A DNA stretch of 64,000 nucleotides from Altibacter sp. HG106 (GCF_028561755.1 NZ_JAQQTD010000007.1:1-64000), one strand, 5' to 3'. Shown: positions 27,642-37,606, counted from the first letter of the stretch. Numbers and translations are program-made. The notes: generated by a model not told the origin, from the sequence alone.

Positions 27642-29585
27642 ATGAAATCAGTTGTGTTTTTCTTTATTTTCTGTTGTTCCTTTGGAGGGCTAACCGCACA
27701 GATAGGAGGCACGCCAGCCAACCTTCCCGCGAACGACTCACTGGATTCACCTTTCAAGGGAAAGGACATTGGTGAAATTAAACGCGCACCTATCGACTTG
27801 TACAAAATTATTTCCTTTGAACGCGATACGACCTACTTAGATACTACCTTGTCGATCCAAAAGGAATATAAATTCAATTACTTGAGACGCGACGATTTTG
27901 AACTGCTTCCGTTTGCGAATGTGGGGCAGACCTATAATTCGTTAGCCTATGATTTCGATCAAGACAACCTGATGCCCCTATTTGTCGCGCAATCCCATCA
28001 CTTTAATTATTTAGATACCGAAGACATTAACTATTATCGGGTTCCGACGCCGCTTACCGAACTGTACTTTAAAACTGCTTTCGAACAAGGGCAACAGTTG
28101 GACGCTTTTTTTACCGTCAATACCAGCGAGCGCTTCAACTTTTCAATCGCCTATAAAGGGGTGCGCTCGTTGGGGCAATACCAACACATTCTTACGAGTA
28201 CTGGAAACTTTCGTTTTACCACTAATTACTTCAGTAAAAACAAACGGTATCGTTTTCGCGGGCATCTGGCCGCGCAAGATATTTTGAATAGAGAGAACGG
28301 GGGACTTACTCCCAACTCTATTTTATTGTTTCAAACCGATGATCCCGAGTTTGAAGACCGCGGTCGCTTAGACGTGAATTTTGAAGATGGTGAAAACAAA
28401 TTGGAGGGACTGCGCTTTTTTGGAGAACAAGAATACGACCTCATCGCCCAACGGGATTCTACGGGTTATAATGTAGTGACCGCCGGAATGAGAGCTTCTT
28501 ACGAAGACAAATACTATGAGTATCGTCAAAACGATCCGTATGTGCCGTACGGGCCTTCTTACAAGACCGAAGAATTGCGTAAAACGACGAAATTGGAAGA
28601 TTTTAAAGCTCGGGGGTATGCGCGATGGGAAAACTCCTTGTTGGGAAATATGAGTGCGTTTATTCAGTACACTGACTACAACTACGGGTATAATACGGTA
28701 ATTGAATTAACCGATGGGCGTATTCCCAACCGTCTGAAAGGAAATTTGGTGCAAGCCGGAGCCACTTATGAAAAGGAATATCGTGGCTTTCAATTATCGG
28801 GGGAAGGTATGATTAACATTTCGGGCGATTTCGACGCCAATTACCTGCGTGGTGCCGCTTCGTTTGCTTTTAATGAAGATAATAAAGTGGAAGCTTCCAT
28901 CCGTGTACATTCGGTAGCGCCTAACTTCAATTTTCTGCTCAACCAAAGCGACTATGTCAATTACAATTGGCAGACTAATTTCGATAATGTAAAAACGCAA
29001 GCGCTACAATTCAAATTAGAATCAAAAAAATTGGTAACGGCTACGGTTACGTACACCGGGATCGATGATTATACCTACTTCGCCATTCAACCCCAAGATT
29101 CAACCCCCACCCCACAACAGTTTGGAGAACGGGTTGATTATCTCAAGGTCAAAGCCGAGCGGGAGTTCCGCTACGGAAAGCTCGCGTTGATGAATACCGT
29201 CCTGTTCCAGCAGGTAGTTAGTGGCGAAACGGTATTCAATGTTCCGCAATTGGTGACTCGAAATTCGCTGTATTATACCGATGAGTGGTTTAAGAAGGCA
29301 TTATTCCTGCAAGCCGGCGTTCATTTTAAATATTTCACGTCCTACAACATGAATGCTTATGATCCCGTTCTTGCTGAATTCTATGTGCAAAACGATCAGG
29401 AACTGGGAGGGTTTCCGCTTGTCGGACTCTTCTTTAACGGAAAGATTCGACAAACTCGAATCTACTTTCAGTACGAGAATTTCAGTGCCCTTTTCTCAAA
29501 TTCGAATGATTATTTTTCAGCTCCGGGATATCCTTATCGCGATCCGGTATTGCGTTTTGGTCTCGTTTGGAACTTCTTGCTCTAG
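27642..29585 (+). CDS. Putative outer-membrane porin (Porin_10-like)
   Basis: 647 residues, with a signal peptide (MKSVVFFFIFCCSFGGLTAQ). It is rich in alternating amphipathic beta-strands with aromatic girdles (TELYFKTAFEQGQQLDAFF, FNFSIAYKGVRSLGQYQHI) and ends in an aromatic/leucine terminal strand (LRFGLVWNFLL), as outer-membrane barrels do. Composition and length match the Bacteroidota 'putative porin' family (Porin_10). It would form a channel in the outer membrane; substrate unknown. Its stop lies two bases before the end of the convergent six-gene operon. Confidence 0.8.
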   Translation: MKSVVFFFIFCCSFGGLTAQIGGTPANLPANDSLDSPFKGKDIGEIKRAPIDLYKIISFERDTTYLDTTLSIQKEYKFNYLRRDDFELLPFANVGQTYNSLAYDFDQDNLMPLFVAQSHHFNYLDTEDINYYRVPTPLTELYFKTAFEQGQQLDAFFTVNTSERFNFSIAYKGVRSLGQYQHILTSTGNFRFTTNYFSKNKRYRFRGHLAAQDILNRENGGLTPNSILLFQTDDPEFEDRGRLDVNFEDGENKLEGLRFFGEQEYDLIAQRDSTGYNVVTAGMRASYEDKYYEYRQNDPYVPYGPSYKTEELRKTTKLEDFKARGYARWENSLLGNMSAFIQYTDYNYGYNTVIELTDGRIPNRLKGNLVQAGATYEKEYRGFQLSGEGMINISGDFDANYLRGAASFAFNEDNKVEASIRVHSVAPNFNFLLNQSDYVNYNWQTNFDNVKTQALQFKLESKKLVTATVTYTGIDDYTYFAIQPQDSTPTPQQFGERVDYLKVKAEREFRYGKLALMNTVLFQQVVSGETVFNVPQLVTRNSLYYTDEWFKKALFLQAGVHFKYFTSYNMNAYDPVLAEFYVQNDQELGGFPLVGLFFNGKIRQTRIYFQYENFSALFSNSNDYFSAPGYPYRDPVLRFGLVWNFLL

Positions 29586-29587
29586 TA

Positions 29588-31258
29588 TTATTGCCTCGGA
29601 AGAGAAGGAGAAGGTTGTGCCGTCTCCTGTTGCGTAAGCGTGTCCTTCACAATGGTATCCAAAGAGCGCGTTGGGATCACATCCGGGTCCATACGTTCTG
29701 GCCAAATGTCTGTGTCCTTTAAGTTTTCGGAAGCTTTCCAGGTTTCCCCTAGCTGATTGAGTATTTCCTCGTTCCAGCGGGAAGGGTGTTTGGCGTCTAT
29801 CCACACCACGTCCCTGTACTGCGCATCCACCAAGGCGAGATCGGGCGTCGCGGCGCCATCAAATTTTTTACTGTCCTCACGTTTGGCAGCAACCGTAGAA
29901 AGTACGAACAAGCGTTTTCGGCCCGCAATATTTTTGATGAACGGACGGAATTCTACCGGTCGATTAACCGTCCAATCGTATTCTTTCCTCGATTCGATCA
30001 CTTTAAGCGGCATGGCAGAAACCCCGGCCATACCTTCTTTCTTGGCGGCATGATTGTAATAGAAAAGCTGGTCGGTTCCATCTGCTGGGATCATGACACT
30101 GAAAGAAAGACTGGTGCGTTCTTCTCCGATGGGTTCGAGACCAAACCAATGATAGAGTCCGCTATACGCGTCCACTTCCATGCCATCAAAATTAAAATCG
30201 GTCACAAACGGCTGCCAGTTCTCATCATCCTCCAGATCGGGTATTTTTACTGCTGTTTCCATGTTCCACGGCAATGGGTCGGTAAATCCACCCAGGAACT
30301 GCAGCGATTGTGCCTGGAGGCGTGATACTTCTTCCGCTAAGGTGTTCTGTCGGGTTAGGAAGGGGTGCTCTTGAATTTTGGAAACAGGTATATAGGTGCC
30401 TTTACCAATGGTGACGCGTTCCAAATAATCGGACATATCATGCTCACCGGGTTCAATAACCATCACGCCGCCATAGGTTGGGTAAGGAAAGAAAAATCCT
30501 TTCCAACGAATCAAACTTACCACCTGCACCCAGCGGCCCTCGTCGTTTTTCATATAGAAAACATCGCTGGGTTCCAATGTGAATAATTGCAGCAGGTTAA
30601 ATCGCTGTACCACCGCATTGTAGGTGTTTCTGCTGAAGGCCATAGATTCTCCGATGCTAAAGGTGATGGGTACTCGATTTTCTCCTGCGAAGCGCGGAAA
30701 CGGAGACGTGCTTTCTACCACAAACACTTCCTCGGTATTGTCGTTCATACGTTGCCACATGTATTCTTTGGAAGGTTGTACGGCCATGGTCCATTGATTG
30801 GTGCTGTCTACCCGTACTAATTGAGGCAGTGTGACTTCTTGCGTTTCGCCAACCGATTCGTAGGCCATGGTGACAATGTTGTTGAACGGTTGAATGCGTT
30901 CGTTTTGCGTCAATGGCAATTCATGAATTTCGACCTTATTAAGATGTGTAAAAACGTTGTAAGTCTTCATGTAATCATAGAGCTCCAATTTCCAACCAAA
31001 GAACCAGCCTGTAACGAAGAAGGCCGCAATTCCAAGTAAGATTAGAAGTCGTTTTCCCGCATTCGGTGCGTTCCGAAATTGCCGAAGGGTAAGGAATAGA
31101 AAGAGCAATCCTATCAAGAGAATAAATAGATACTTCCGTAAAAATAACAAGGCCGGCTGATAATCATCTCTCAAAAAGAACAAGAGGGCGACCAAGAGAA
31201 GTGCGCTTATGATAACAATGCGTTTTTGTTTGGGACCTTTTTTCCAATACGATTTCAT
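29588..31258 (-). CDS. Membrane-anchored protein with large extracytoplasmic region, last gene of AAA operon
   Basis: 556 residues. Three hydrophobic helices lie in the first 90 residues (RIVIISALLLVALLFFL; YLFILLIGLLFLFLTL; LLILLGIAAFFVTGWFFGW). The remaining 460 residues are probably outside the cytoplasmic membrane. They are mixed alpha/beta with no family I recognise, and end in a Pro/Ser/Thr tail. It is the sixth and last gene of the operon that starts at 37434, 13 bases after the gene at 31272. It may be the membrane or envelope-facing output of the ATPase complex (inference from position). Confidence 0.7.
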   Translation of the reverse strand: MKSYWKKGPKQKRIVIISALLLVALLFFLRDDYQPALLFLRKYLFILLIGLLFLFLTLRQFRNAPNAGKRLLILLGIAAFFVTGWFFGWKLELYDYMKTYNVFTHLNKVEIHELPLTQNERIQPFNNIVTMAYESVGETQEVTLPQLVRVDSTNQWTMAVQPSKEYMWQRMNDNTEEVFVVESTSPFPRFAGENRVPITFSIGESMAFSRNTYNAVVQRFNLLQLFTLEPSDVFYMKNDEGRWVQVVSLIRWKGFFFPYPTYGGVMVIEPGEHDMSDYLERVTIGKGTYIPVSKIQEHPFLTRQNTLAEEVSRLQAQSLQFLGGFTDPLPWNMETAVKIPDLEDDENWQPFVTDFNFDGMEVDAYSGLYHWFGLEPIGEERTSLSFSVMIPADGTDQLFYYNHAAKKEGMAGVSAMPLKVIESRKEYDWTVNRPVEFRPFIKNIAGRKRLFVLSTVAAKREDSKKFDGAATPDLALVDAQYRDVVWIDAKHPSRWNEEILNQLGETWKASENLKDTDIWPERMDPDVIPTRSLDTIVKDTLTQQETAQPSPSLPRQ

Positions 31259-31271
31259 GATACGTTGGTTT

Positions 31272-31784
31272 TTACTTGATCATTCCTTTATTCTTCAAAC
31301 GTTCCCGAGCGCTGGGACGATCTTCGGTTTCCGTTTTTTCAGTGGGTTCCGGCGCCGATTCGGGGGTGTCTTCTTCAGTGATATCTTCCACGAAATCTCG
31401 TCCTTTGTTATAGGCATCCTTCATATTCTTTTTGATATTTTCAGCTTTTAACCCTTCCGAAGTAAAAAAGAATAGAGAAGCAATATAAGTTCCGATCAAC
31501 GTTCCAACGATAGCCGAAACGAAGTATTGAACAAACACATTCACGGGGGTCGCGAAACTAATAATGGCTCCTGCAATCACAAACACCAACGTAATCCACA
31601 CAAGTCGCATGAGAAAGGGTTGCCGATGTACAAACCCTTTGCGATTTTCGGGTTTCATTTGTAATTCTTTTGAATGCATTACCGTATTGAAAAAGCGATA
31701 GATGCGATTGCTCTTGGATTCACGCCAGTAAATGACGATACCCAAGAGAATAGCCAGCGTAAAAACAATAATTTCTAGTGTCAT
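31272..31784 (-). CDS. Small membrane protein, fifth gene of AAA operon
   Basis: 170 residues. One N-terminal helix (MTLEIIVFTLAILLGIVIYW), a basic cytoplasmic stretch, then two more helices (FLMRLVWITLVFVIAGAIIS; YFVSAIVGTLIGTYIASLFF). The C-terminal 60 residues are highly charged and soluble (EDITEEDTPESAPEPTEK). Its start overlaps the upstream stop by four bases (ATGA type), indicating coupled translation with 31781-33034. No family recognised. It may anchor the soluble operon products to the membrane (inference). Confidence 0.7.
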   Translation of the reverse strand: MTLEIIVFTLAILLGIVIYWRESKSNRIYRFFNTVMHSKELQMKPENRKGFVHRQPFLMRLVWITLVFVIAGAIISFATPVNVFVQYFVSAIVGTLIGTYIASLFFFTSEGLKAENIKKNMKDAYNKGRDFVEDITEEDTPESAPEPTEKTETEDRPSARERLKNKGMIK

Positions 31785-33034
31785 GATGCTTTCGGTTTTC
31801 GTGGGTTGAGCACGCTTTCAATGACCCATTTGCGATAGCTTTCGGGCCAGGTGGGAAACGCGCTATAAAATGTTTCTTTATCGTACCAATAGAGGTGAAG
31901 AGGGTCAATAGGGGTAAGTTTGGTAAGTAGTGTCCAAACAAGCTCAGTATGCTCTTCCTCTAACGATGAATGGGGTTCTAGCAATGCTTTTGAATAAACA
32001 GGGGCTACGACCTCATTGATGTTCAGATCACGTTCTACGATTTTTCTTTGATTATAGCGTTCTACGCTTAAAAGTTCTTTCTGAGTGGTTTCATCAAGTT
32101 CGTTAAGATAACGTTTGAAGATAAACGGACTGTCGAGGATCTCCTGAAGCGGATGATTCCATTCGGTGAGCTTCTGCACAAAAAGGTGCTTTTTAATACG
32201 TTCGTAGCGAGGGGTTTTAGCGGCTTTTCTGATGTCGAATTCAGCGATCACATGGTTCACTAGCGTAGTCGTTAATTCAGTGTGATTAATGTGAAATAAG
32301 GTTACCTCGTGCGCCGTGTCTTTGATCGCTTTTTTGAACATTTCTTCCGATTCAAACACCATGATGTCCGTAATGAAATCGCGCAGCAAAAAGACGCCAC
32401 CAAACGCTTTGGTGTAGAAGGAGCGCACTTGTAAGGTGAGCGGTTCAAGATCTAATTTTCGATTTCGCAAATCACCATAGGTTCTGGCCGAATCTAATAA
32501 TTGGTGATGCAACTGCGTATCGATAAAATGATTTCCATCTTGAAATTTTTCAACCAACTTGCGTTGCTCAGTTTGTTTTTTCTGAAGATCATTCAGCAAT
32601 TGAAAGCGAACTTCCACTTTTTGATAGCGTAATAAATCGAGGGGCTCGAAATAGGAGTCCATAAACTGATCGATATCGAGGCACAACGCTGAATCTTTCG
32701 TGATATCGCGAATTTCTTTTCTATAGGCAGCGAACACTGCCGTCATTAGATCTGCATCAAAGCTATGAAACGGATAATATACCGGCTTGTCCTCCTGCTG
32801 GGGCGACACAATAATAGCATGCGTATTCGCTTCACTTGGGTTGAGGTAATGCCGATGTTCCTTCTCTTCGGCAATTTCAGGGCTCCACCCCATGGCGTCA
32901 ATGTGAAATCGCTCCAGTGACGTAGGTGCGATTCCTAACAACTCTAAACAGCCATTGTAGCGACGTGCCAAAGCTCCTGAAACAGGAACCAGACCCGCGC
33001 CAAATAATCCGGCTGATTTGAGTTCGTCTATCAT
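31781..33034 (-). CDS. Cytoplasmic protein of unknown function, fourth gene of AAA operon
   Basis: 417 residues, no signal peptide or membrane segment. The N-terminus (GLFGAGLVPVSGALARRYNGCL) is followed by a region with MGWSPEIAEEKE and a long charged helical part (QLLNDLQKKQTEQRKLVEKF). The layout recalls an unnamed Bacteroidota family (possibly the one labelled DUF6638), but I cannot confirm this. It overlaps the AAA ATPase gene upstream by four bases and the next gene by four, so the proteins are probably made together. Direct contact with the ATPase is an inference. Confidence 0.65.
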   Translation of the reverse strand: MIDELKSAGLFGAGLVPVSGALARRYNGCLELLGIAPTSLERFHIDAMGWSPEIAEEKEHRHYLNPSEANTHAIIVSPQQEDKPVYYPFHSFDADLMTAVFAAYRKEIRDITKDSALCLDIDQFMDSYFEPLDLLRYQKVEVRFQLLNDLQKKQTEQRKLVEKFQDGNHFIDTQLHHQLLDSARTYGDLRNRKLDLEPLTLQVRSFYTKAFGGVFLLRDFITDIMVFESEEMFKKAIKDTAHEVTLFHINHTELTTTLVNHVIAEFDIRKAAKTPRYERIKKHLFVQKLTEWNHPLQEILDSPFIFKRYLNELDETTQKELLSVERYNQRKIVERDLNINEVVAPVYSKALLEPHSSLEEEHTELVWTLLTKLTPIDPLHLYWYDKETFYSAFPTWPESYRKWVIESVLNPRKPKAS

Positions 33035-34995
33035 AGCGTGTCTTTTTCAAATTGATCTCGTGCTTCCATCTGAACGCGGAGATCGTGCACCCGCTGGTCT
33101 ACTTTCCGTTTAAAATCGGTATCGGCAATGGTCGCCACGTTGTCTAAGTATCGTACCACCTCTTGCTTTCGGATGTCTGCAAAACTCATTCCTTTCATGT
33201 TTTCCTTCATCAATTCCTGCAACATCTCGAATTTTGTATCGTAAGGTTGTTTGAAGTATCGCGTGGGGTCTTCAAACCATTCCTTCGGAAGGTCAAAATC
33301 GGTGAGGCGCAAGGAAACCGCACTCTGAATGTTTCGAACATCCCGGGAGGAGAAAAACGGAAAAGCCTTTTGGATCGCCTGATACAAGGCGGCATAGAAC
33401 ATATGATCGGTGTCTTGATGCTTGCCAGAAACCTGCTCGTATATCGCTAATACGCGTTCTTCTGTAGGTTTTTCTATCTGTGAAAGAATTTCTCCCATGT
33501 TTTTGGCGAGTCCCTGATCGCTCAAGTAGTGGTAGTCCGTAGGATTGTTCATATTGACAAACCCGGGTAAAGTCTTTTCAATTTTATGCCACCACAAATA
33601 ATCCTGGTCTACAAAATCGGGTAGGCTGCGGGCGCCATCAATTTTAAACCTGCCTTGAACACGAGAGATCACGGCTTTATCGAGCATTTCGGGTAGGTTG
33701 GTAAAGAGTCCCACCGAGCTATTTCCGTAGTTGACGGCATAGGCACCTTCGGTATAGCGTAAAAACACACCAATCACCTCCTTCACTCCTGCCGAAACTC
33801 CTTGTGCGGTTCGTTCTTGCAAATTGTTCTCGGCATCGTCAATGGGTGCGAAAATCAATTTTGTAGGATCTTGCAGGGGTTTCATCCATTGTACCATTTT
33901 TTCAGCAGAACCTCCCTGAAAGGTAGAGATGAGGGTATCGGGCATGGGGTGAAACAAAAATGGAATTTCCAATTGATCACAATGCTCTTTCAAGCGGGTG
34001 GCGATGGCCGCAATGAGCATGCTCTTTCCAGTACCCGGAATTCCGTAGCCCATAAATACCGGCATAAATCCGCCTAGCTCCTGAAACGGATTTTTCTTCG
34101 CCTGAAAATCATAGCTCAGCAAACGCTCGGTCAATCGACGAGCAAAGTGCTTGGCATCGCGGTTCCCCACGATCTCTTCAAACTTAATTTTATTGAATTC
34201 AACGCTTTTAGCCGTTCCTTCCAACACATTCTCCCAGCCCGAAACGGCAAAGTCGCTGTCTTCTAATTTGTACGTGCGGTCGGTAATCGTTTCGGTGTAT
34301 TCGAGGGATCCAATACGTTGTTGAATTTCAGAAACTAAGGCTTCAAAGAACACCGCCGTAAGGTCGGCCACATCCTGATCGGATCGTACCATTTCTGGGT
34401 GCGACAGGTATTTATCATAATAAAATAAGGTGCAGCTAATGCCCTTTATGGGAGAAACGAGTGAAACCTCTGGAATCCCGGCAAATTTATTTTTCAAAAC
34501 GGTAAGGTCGTCCGAAGCCACTTCTCGTAATTGGTATTGAATGAAGTATGCCATTCCGTAGAGCATAAAGGCAGTGGCCGTATGCTGTTTGGAGTCGAAT
34601 TCCCGTCTTCCCGAAGCGTCCAGAGCTTCTTTGCGTTCGTTGAGGGTAGAAAATCCTGAGGCATCCGAATAGCTGTCCCGTAACCATAATCCAAGCGTAA
34701 TTCCTTCTTGAAGCGCATAAAGTGCTTTGTTTAGTTGCAACGGAATGGCGACACTTTCGGGCAACAATTTCTTTTTTAAGGCCAGAACCGTTTTGGAGAC
34801 CGAGGTAATATCGTTGGTCGCTTTTCCGGTCGCTTTTGAAAGGTACAAGAGAATGGAATCGTCCTGGCTGCCTTTTTCTTTGCTTTTGGCGTTATAGCTT
34901 TGGTCCCATTGAATTCCCTTGAGGTACGAGGTGGCTTCGTCCCGAAGGTTTTTCAGTTCAACGTGTTTTATGGGAAACGTACTGTTATGTTGCAT
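33031..34995 (-). CDS. AAA-family ATPase, third gene of a six-gene operon
   Basis: 654 residues, soluble. Walker A is GIPGTGKS at about 317-324 and Walker B is FAPIDDAEN at about 378-386 with the hhhhDD acidic pair. A sensor-like asparagine (FTNLPEML) and an arginine in AVISRVQGRF follow. The first 290 residues are a helical N-domain without a known signature; the C-terminus is a helical lid. The core is AAA (classical remodelling type). Genes on both sides overlap or abut (34997 upstream, one base between; 33034 downstream, four-base overlap). A protein-remodelling motor at the membrane is my reading of the operon. Confidence 0.85.
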   Translation of the reverse strand: MQHNSTFPIKHVELKNLRDEATSYLKGIQWDQSYNAKSKEKGSQDDSILLYLSKATGKATNDITSVSKTVLALKKKLLPESVAIPLQLNKALYALQEGITLGLWLRDSYSDASGFSTLNERKEALDASGRREFDSKQHTATAFMLYGMAYFIQYQLREVASDDLTVLKNKFAGIPEVSLVSPIKGISCTLFYYDKYLSHPEMVRSDQDVADLTAVFFEALVSEIQQRIGSLEYTETITDRTYKLEDSDFAVSGWENVLEGTAKSVEFNKIKFEEIVGNRDAKHFARRLTERLLSYDFQAKKNPFQELGGFMPVFMGYGIPGTGKSMLIAAIATRLKEHCDQLEIPFLFHPMPDTLISTFQGGSAEKMVQWMKPLQDPTKLIFAPIDDAENNLQERTAQGVSAGVKEVIGVFLRYTEGAYAVNYGNSSVGLFTNLPEMLDKAVISRVQGRFKIDGARSLPDFVDQDYLWWHKIEKTLPGFVNMNNPTDYHYLSDQGLAKNMGEILSQIEKPTEERVLAIYEQVSGKHQDTDHMFYAALYQAIQKAFPFFSSRDVRNIQSAVSLRLTDFDLPKEWFEDPTRYFKQPYDTKFEMLQELMKENMKGMSFADIRKQEVVRYLDNVATIADTDFKRKVDQRVHDLRVQMEARDQFEKDTL

Positions 34996-34996
34996 A

Positions 34997-36046
34997 TTAG
35001 GGGTCTAGGGTCTCTATTTCAATGGGCGGAACCGTCAATCGGTTCATCGCTTCTGGAATTTTATCGTAATACAATTGCATCACACGATGCGGGCAAAATA
35101 CGTAGGTGGAGGGCCGTTGGGTCTCCCATACCTGTAGTTCTTGTTTGCTAAAAATACTTCCTTCACTCACCGTTTCTGTGCTCACGCAACTGGCAATCTC
35201 CAAGCTCATGGCAAAGGCGTGCAAATCGACGGTTTTTTTAACAATAGCTTCTAACAGGATGTGGGTCAACGTAAGTTCATCTTTTGCAAACACATTGTGC
35301 AGGGGGCCCAAATCGATCTTTTTCACCTCTTTGGGATGAAGCTTAGGCAATTTTTTGTCGATGCCATAGGCCATCATTTCTACGCTCATATTTCGGTCTG
35401 CCACCTGTTCAATCGCCTCATAAATGGCTTCGGTATATTCGTTAACCGTTGTTTTGTACAGGTCGAAATACATGAAACAAACAAACGGGCGGTTGTGCGT
35501 TACATCGTAAAAAGCCCAGCTTACCACATATGGGGTTTCGCTGTTTTCGATGCGAACGATCTTTCCTTGTACGAACTTCCGAAAGATGTAATTTCGCTGT
35601 ACAGAGTTGTAGTATACAATGGATGCTGCTTGTTGCAGTTTTCGCTTCGGAATGGGTTCCTTGTATTTCAGCAATTGCGTTAAAAACTCTTGTTGCAAGT
35701 GCTCCTTGCTGGGGAGTTTCGCAATGTGTTCTTTCCGAAGTTCCAAATCGTTATAGAGATACCGAAATTCCAAATAGTTAGGAAGGCCCGACTCGGTCAA
35801 ATCGATCTTCATTTTTTCATCCTCATCGTACAAATACTTTACCCGAAACGCTTCTAACGAATAGGTGATCAAATCGCAGTACTGCTGTAGGAAGGAAAGT
35901 TCAATGGCATGGCAAATCTTTTCGCGATCCATGGCCTGAAGCATCTGTTCAAAGGCGTGGGTAACGATCTTAAAATAGACCGTATACTGCTCCTTGGTTT
36001 CCAGGACAGCACTGTCTAAGGGTGTTACGATTTGGTTAATCCCCAT
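34997..36046 (-). CDS. Cytoplasmic protein of unknown function, second gene of AAA operon
   Basis: 349 residues, no export signal. Helical N-half (YTVYFKIVTHAFEQMLQAMD, IELSFLQQYCDLITYSLEAF), then a mixed alpha/beta part (ENSETPYVVSWAFYDVTHNRPFVCFMYFDLY, in overlapping segments) and a C-terminus (VFCPHRVMQLYYDKIPEAMN). I do not recognise a family. It ends one base before the ATPase start, so the two are almost certainly co-translated and may form a complex. It starts 50 bases after the coiled-coil gene. Confidence 0.65.
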   Translation of the reverse strand: MGINQIVTPLDSAVLETKEQYTVYFKIVTHAFEQMLQAMDREKICHAIELSFLQQYCDLITYSLEAFRVKYLYDEDEKMKIDLTESGLPNYLEFRYLYNDLELRKEHIAKLPSKEHLQQEFLTQLLKYKEPIPKRKLQQAASIVYYNSVQRNYIFRKFVQGKIVRIENSETPYVVSWAFYDVTHNRPFVCFMYFDLYKTTVNEYTEAIYEAIEQVADRNMSVEMMAYGIDKKLPKLHPKEVKKIDLGPLHNVFAKDELTLTHILLEAIVKKTVDLHAFAMSLEIASCVSTETVSEGSIFSKQELQVWETQRPSTYVFCPHRVMQLYYDKIPEAMNRLTVPPIEIETLDP

Positions 36047-36096
36047 GCTATTAGATGTACGATTTTTGGTTGTCTATGCTTCGGAACGACAATGGG

Positions 36097-37434
36097 TTAG
36101 CTTAACAGGTCATCGTCTTCAGATGACGCCGGAGCGGGCGCATCGGGGGTCTTCTTAGCAGGGTTTTCTTTTCCGGAGGCGTAATACTCCTCAAAGATTT
36201 CCTTCATGTCAATACCATAGCGGGCGGCAAAATCCTTTTGAATTTCGGCATCCTTCTCCCTAATTTCCTGTAATGATTCGGCATAACTGCTGTAGACGCC
36301 CTGCATTACCTTTTCATGCACAGGAATATTGTCCATCATTTCCTGGCGGGCTTTGGCGCTCGCACTGTGCATCGCGGCTAGGGTAGAACCTATATGCTCG
36401 TCGGTTTTAACCCCAAGATGTTCAAGGATGGCAGCAAATTCCTGATCGGTTCTGGCTTTGAGAGCCACTACATATCCGTCATAATATTTCAAACGCTCGT
36501 CTGTATCACTTTTCAGTTTCGCACGGTGTGTTTGTAGGTTGCTTCGCAAGCTGGTGAGTACTTTGATCGTGAGGTTGTGCTTGTGAACAAAGCTATCTTT
36601 ACTCGCCGCCAAGGTGGTGTAAGCGTTTTTAAGCCCTTCTAGTTCTTCTACTTTTTGTTCGATCTCAGTGATCTTTCCGATGGCTTCAGAATATTCTGTA
36701 GATTGTTTGTCGCTAATAGATTCCAACTCTTGTCGGGCTTGTTTTAATAAGGCGTATTGTGCTTCTAATTTCTCTTCCGTCTCCTTTTTCTTTTCTAACG
36801 CCTTCGTATGATTTTTACTGGCTTCGACAATGGCTTCCTGTAATTTTTCTTCCACCTCTTTAATTTCCACCTCGCGATTCTTCAGTCGCGTCACGGCAGC
36901 CTGACTTTTAAACGATAGCTCGCTTAATAAGGTTTGCACATCGGCATTCTCGATACGTTCCTGAAACATTTGCTTGGCCTTGAGATCGGCAGCCTCGCGT
37001 GTTTTCTGGGCCGCTTTCAATTCTTCTTCGCGCTTGCGGATGCGCGCTTTGCGCCCCCAAAGGTTATTCCACCAGTTATCGGTTACATTTTCGGCATCTT
37101 CTAAGGCCAATCGCGCTCGCTCCAGATCTTTCTGGGCGTTATCAATAACTTTTTGCTCATTGGCATTGAGCGTAGAAAACTTCTCGAAGATAATACCTAC
37201 CTCATCCTGATAATCGGTAAGATCTTTAATGGCGTCCAGTAGCGTCGCACGGTCTTTTTCCGCCATATGCACCACATCATCCAAGGTGGCATTTAGAATT
37301 TTTTGGCGTACTTCCGGGTCGTCCTCCTGAGCGAGTTTCGACTTCATTTGGTCAACGGCTTTTCCCCAATTGACATCTACTTTTTCTTGTTTGGAAGCAG
37401 AATCGGTTTCTAAAAGATCAAAATCATCAGACAT
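36097..37434 (-). CDS. Long coiled-coil protein, first gene of AAA operon
   Basis: 445 residues, soluble and acidic. Between about residues 60 and 330 it is nearly continuous heptad coiled coil (NAQKDLERARLALEDAEN, KTREAADLKAKQMFQE, ETEEKLEAQYALLKQARQ), interrupted by a tryptophan cluster (DNWWNNLWGRKAR, about 120-132). The architecture of stacked extended helices is reminiscent of TelA-type (toxic anion resistance) proteins, but no signature confirms this. The C-terminus is Pro/Ala-rich and ends in DDDLLS. As first gene it may provide a scaffold or substrate for the ATPase (inference). Confidence 0.7.
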   Translation of the reverse strand: MSDDFDLLETDSASKQEKVDVNWGKAVDQMKSKLAQEDDPEVRQKILNATLDDVVHMAEKDRATLLDAIKDLTDYQDEVGIIFEKFSTLNANEQKVIDNAQKDLERARLALEDAENVTDNWWNNLWGRKARIRKREEELKAAQKTREAADLKAKQMFQERIENADVQTLLSELSFKSQAAVTRLKNREVEIKEVEEKLQEAIVEASKNHTKALEKKKETEEKLEAQYALLKQARQELESISDKQSTEYSEAIGKITEIEQKVEELEGLKNAYTTLAASKDSFVHKHNLTIKVLTSLRSNLQTHRAKLKSDTDERLKYYDGYVVALKARTDQEFAAILEHLGVKTDEHIGSTLAAMHSASAKARQEMMDNIPVHEKVMQGVYSSYAESLQEIREKDAEIQKDFAARYGIDMKEIFEEYYASGKENPAKKTPDAPAPASSEDDDLLS

Positions 37435-37606
37435 GGTAATGGTTGTTTAAAAGTGTTGGTTGAACATAATAGGGATGTAATTTCGGTAAAAAAAACGAGT
37501 TAGGGAAACACGCTTTTTAAATTTGAAGCCGATTTTTCCAAAGCTCCCGAACTATTAGTCGAAACACGCTAGAATTGTTACATGACCTGCCGATCGCTCA
37601 TAAAAT

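Noticed and set aside
29786-30325. Plus-strand ORF of 179 codons
   Set aside because: Entirely antisense to the last gene of the AAA operon, which has membrane helices and clear operon overlaps; no coding sense in this ORF.
33163-33450. Plus-strand ORF containing a GEAQGNRTLN segment
   Set aside because: Antisense to the AAA ATPase gene; the segment is an accidental translation, not a domain.
36097-37434. Firm assignment as TelA tellurite-resistance protein
   Set aside because: Only a general coiled-coil layout is shared; I see no TelA signature residues, so it stays an unknown coiled-coil protein.
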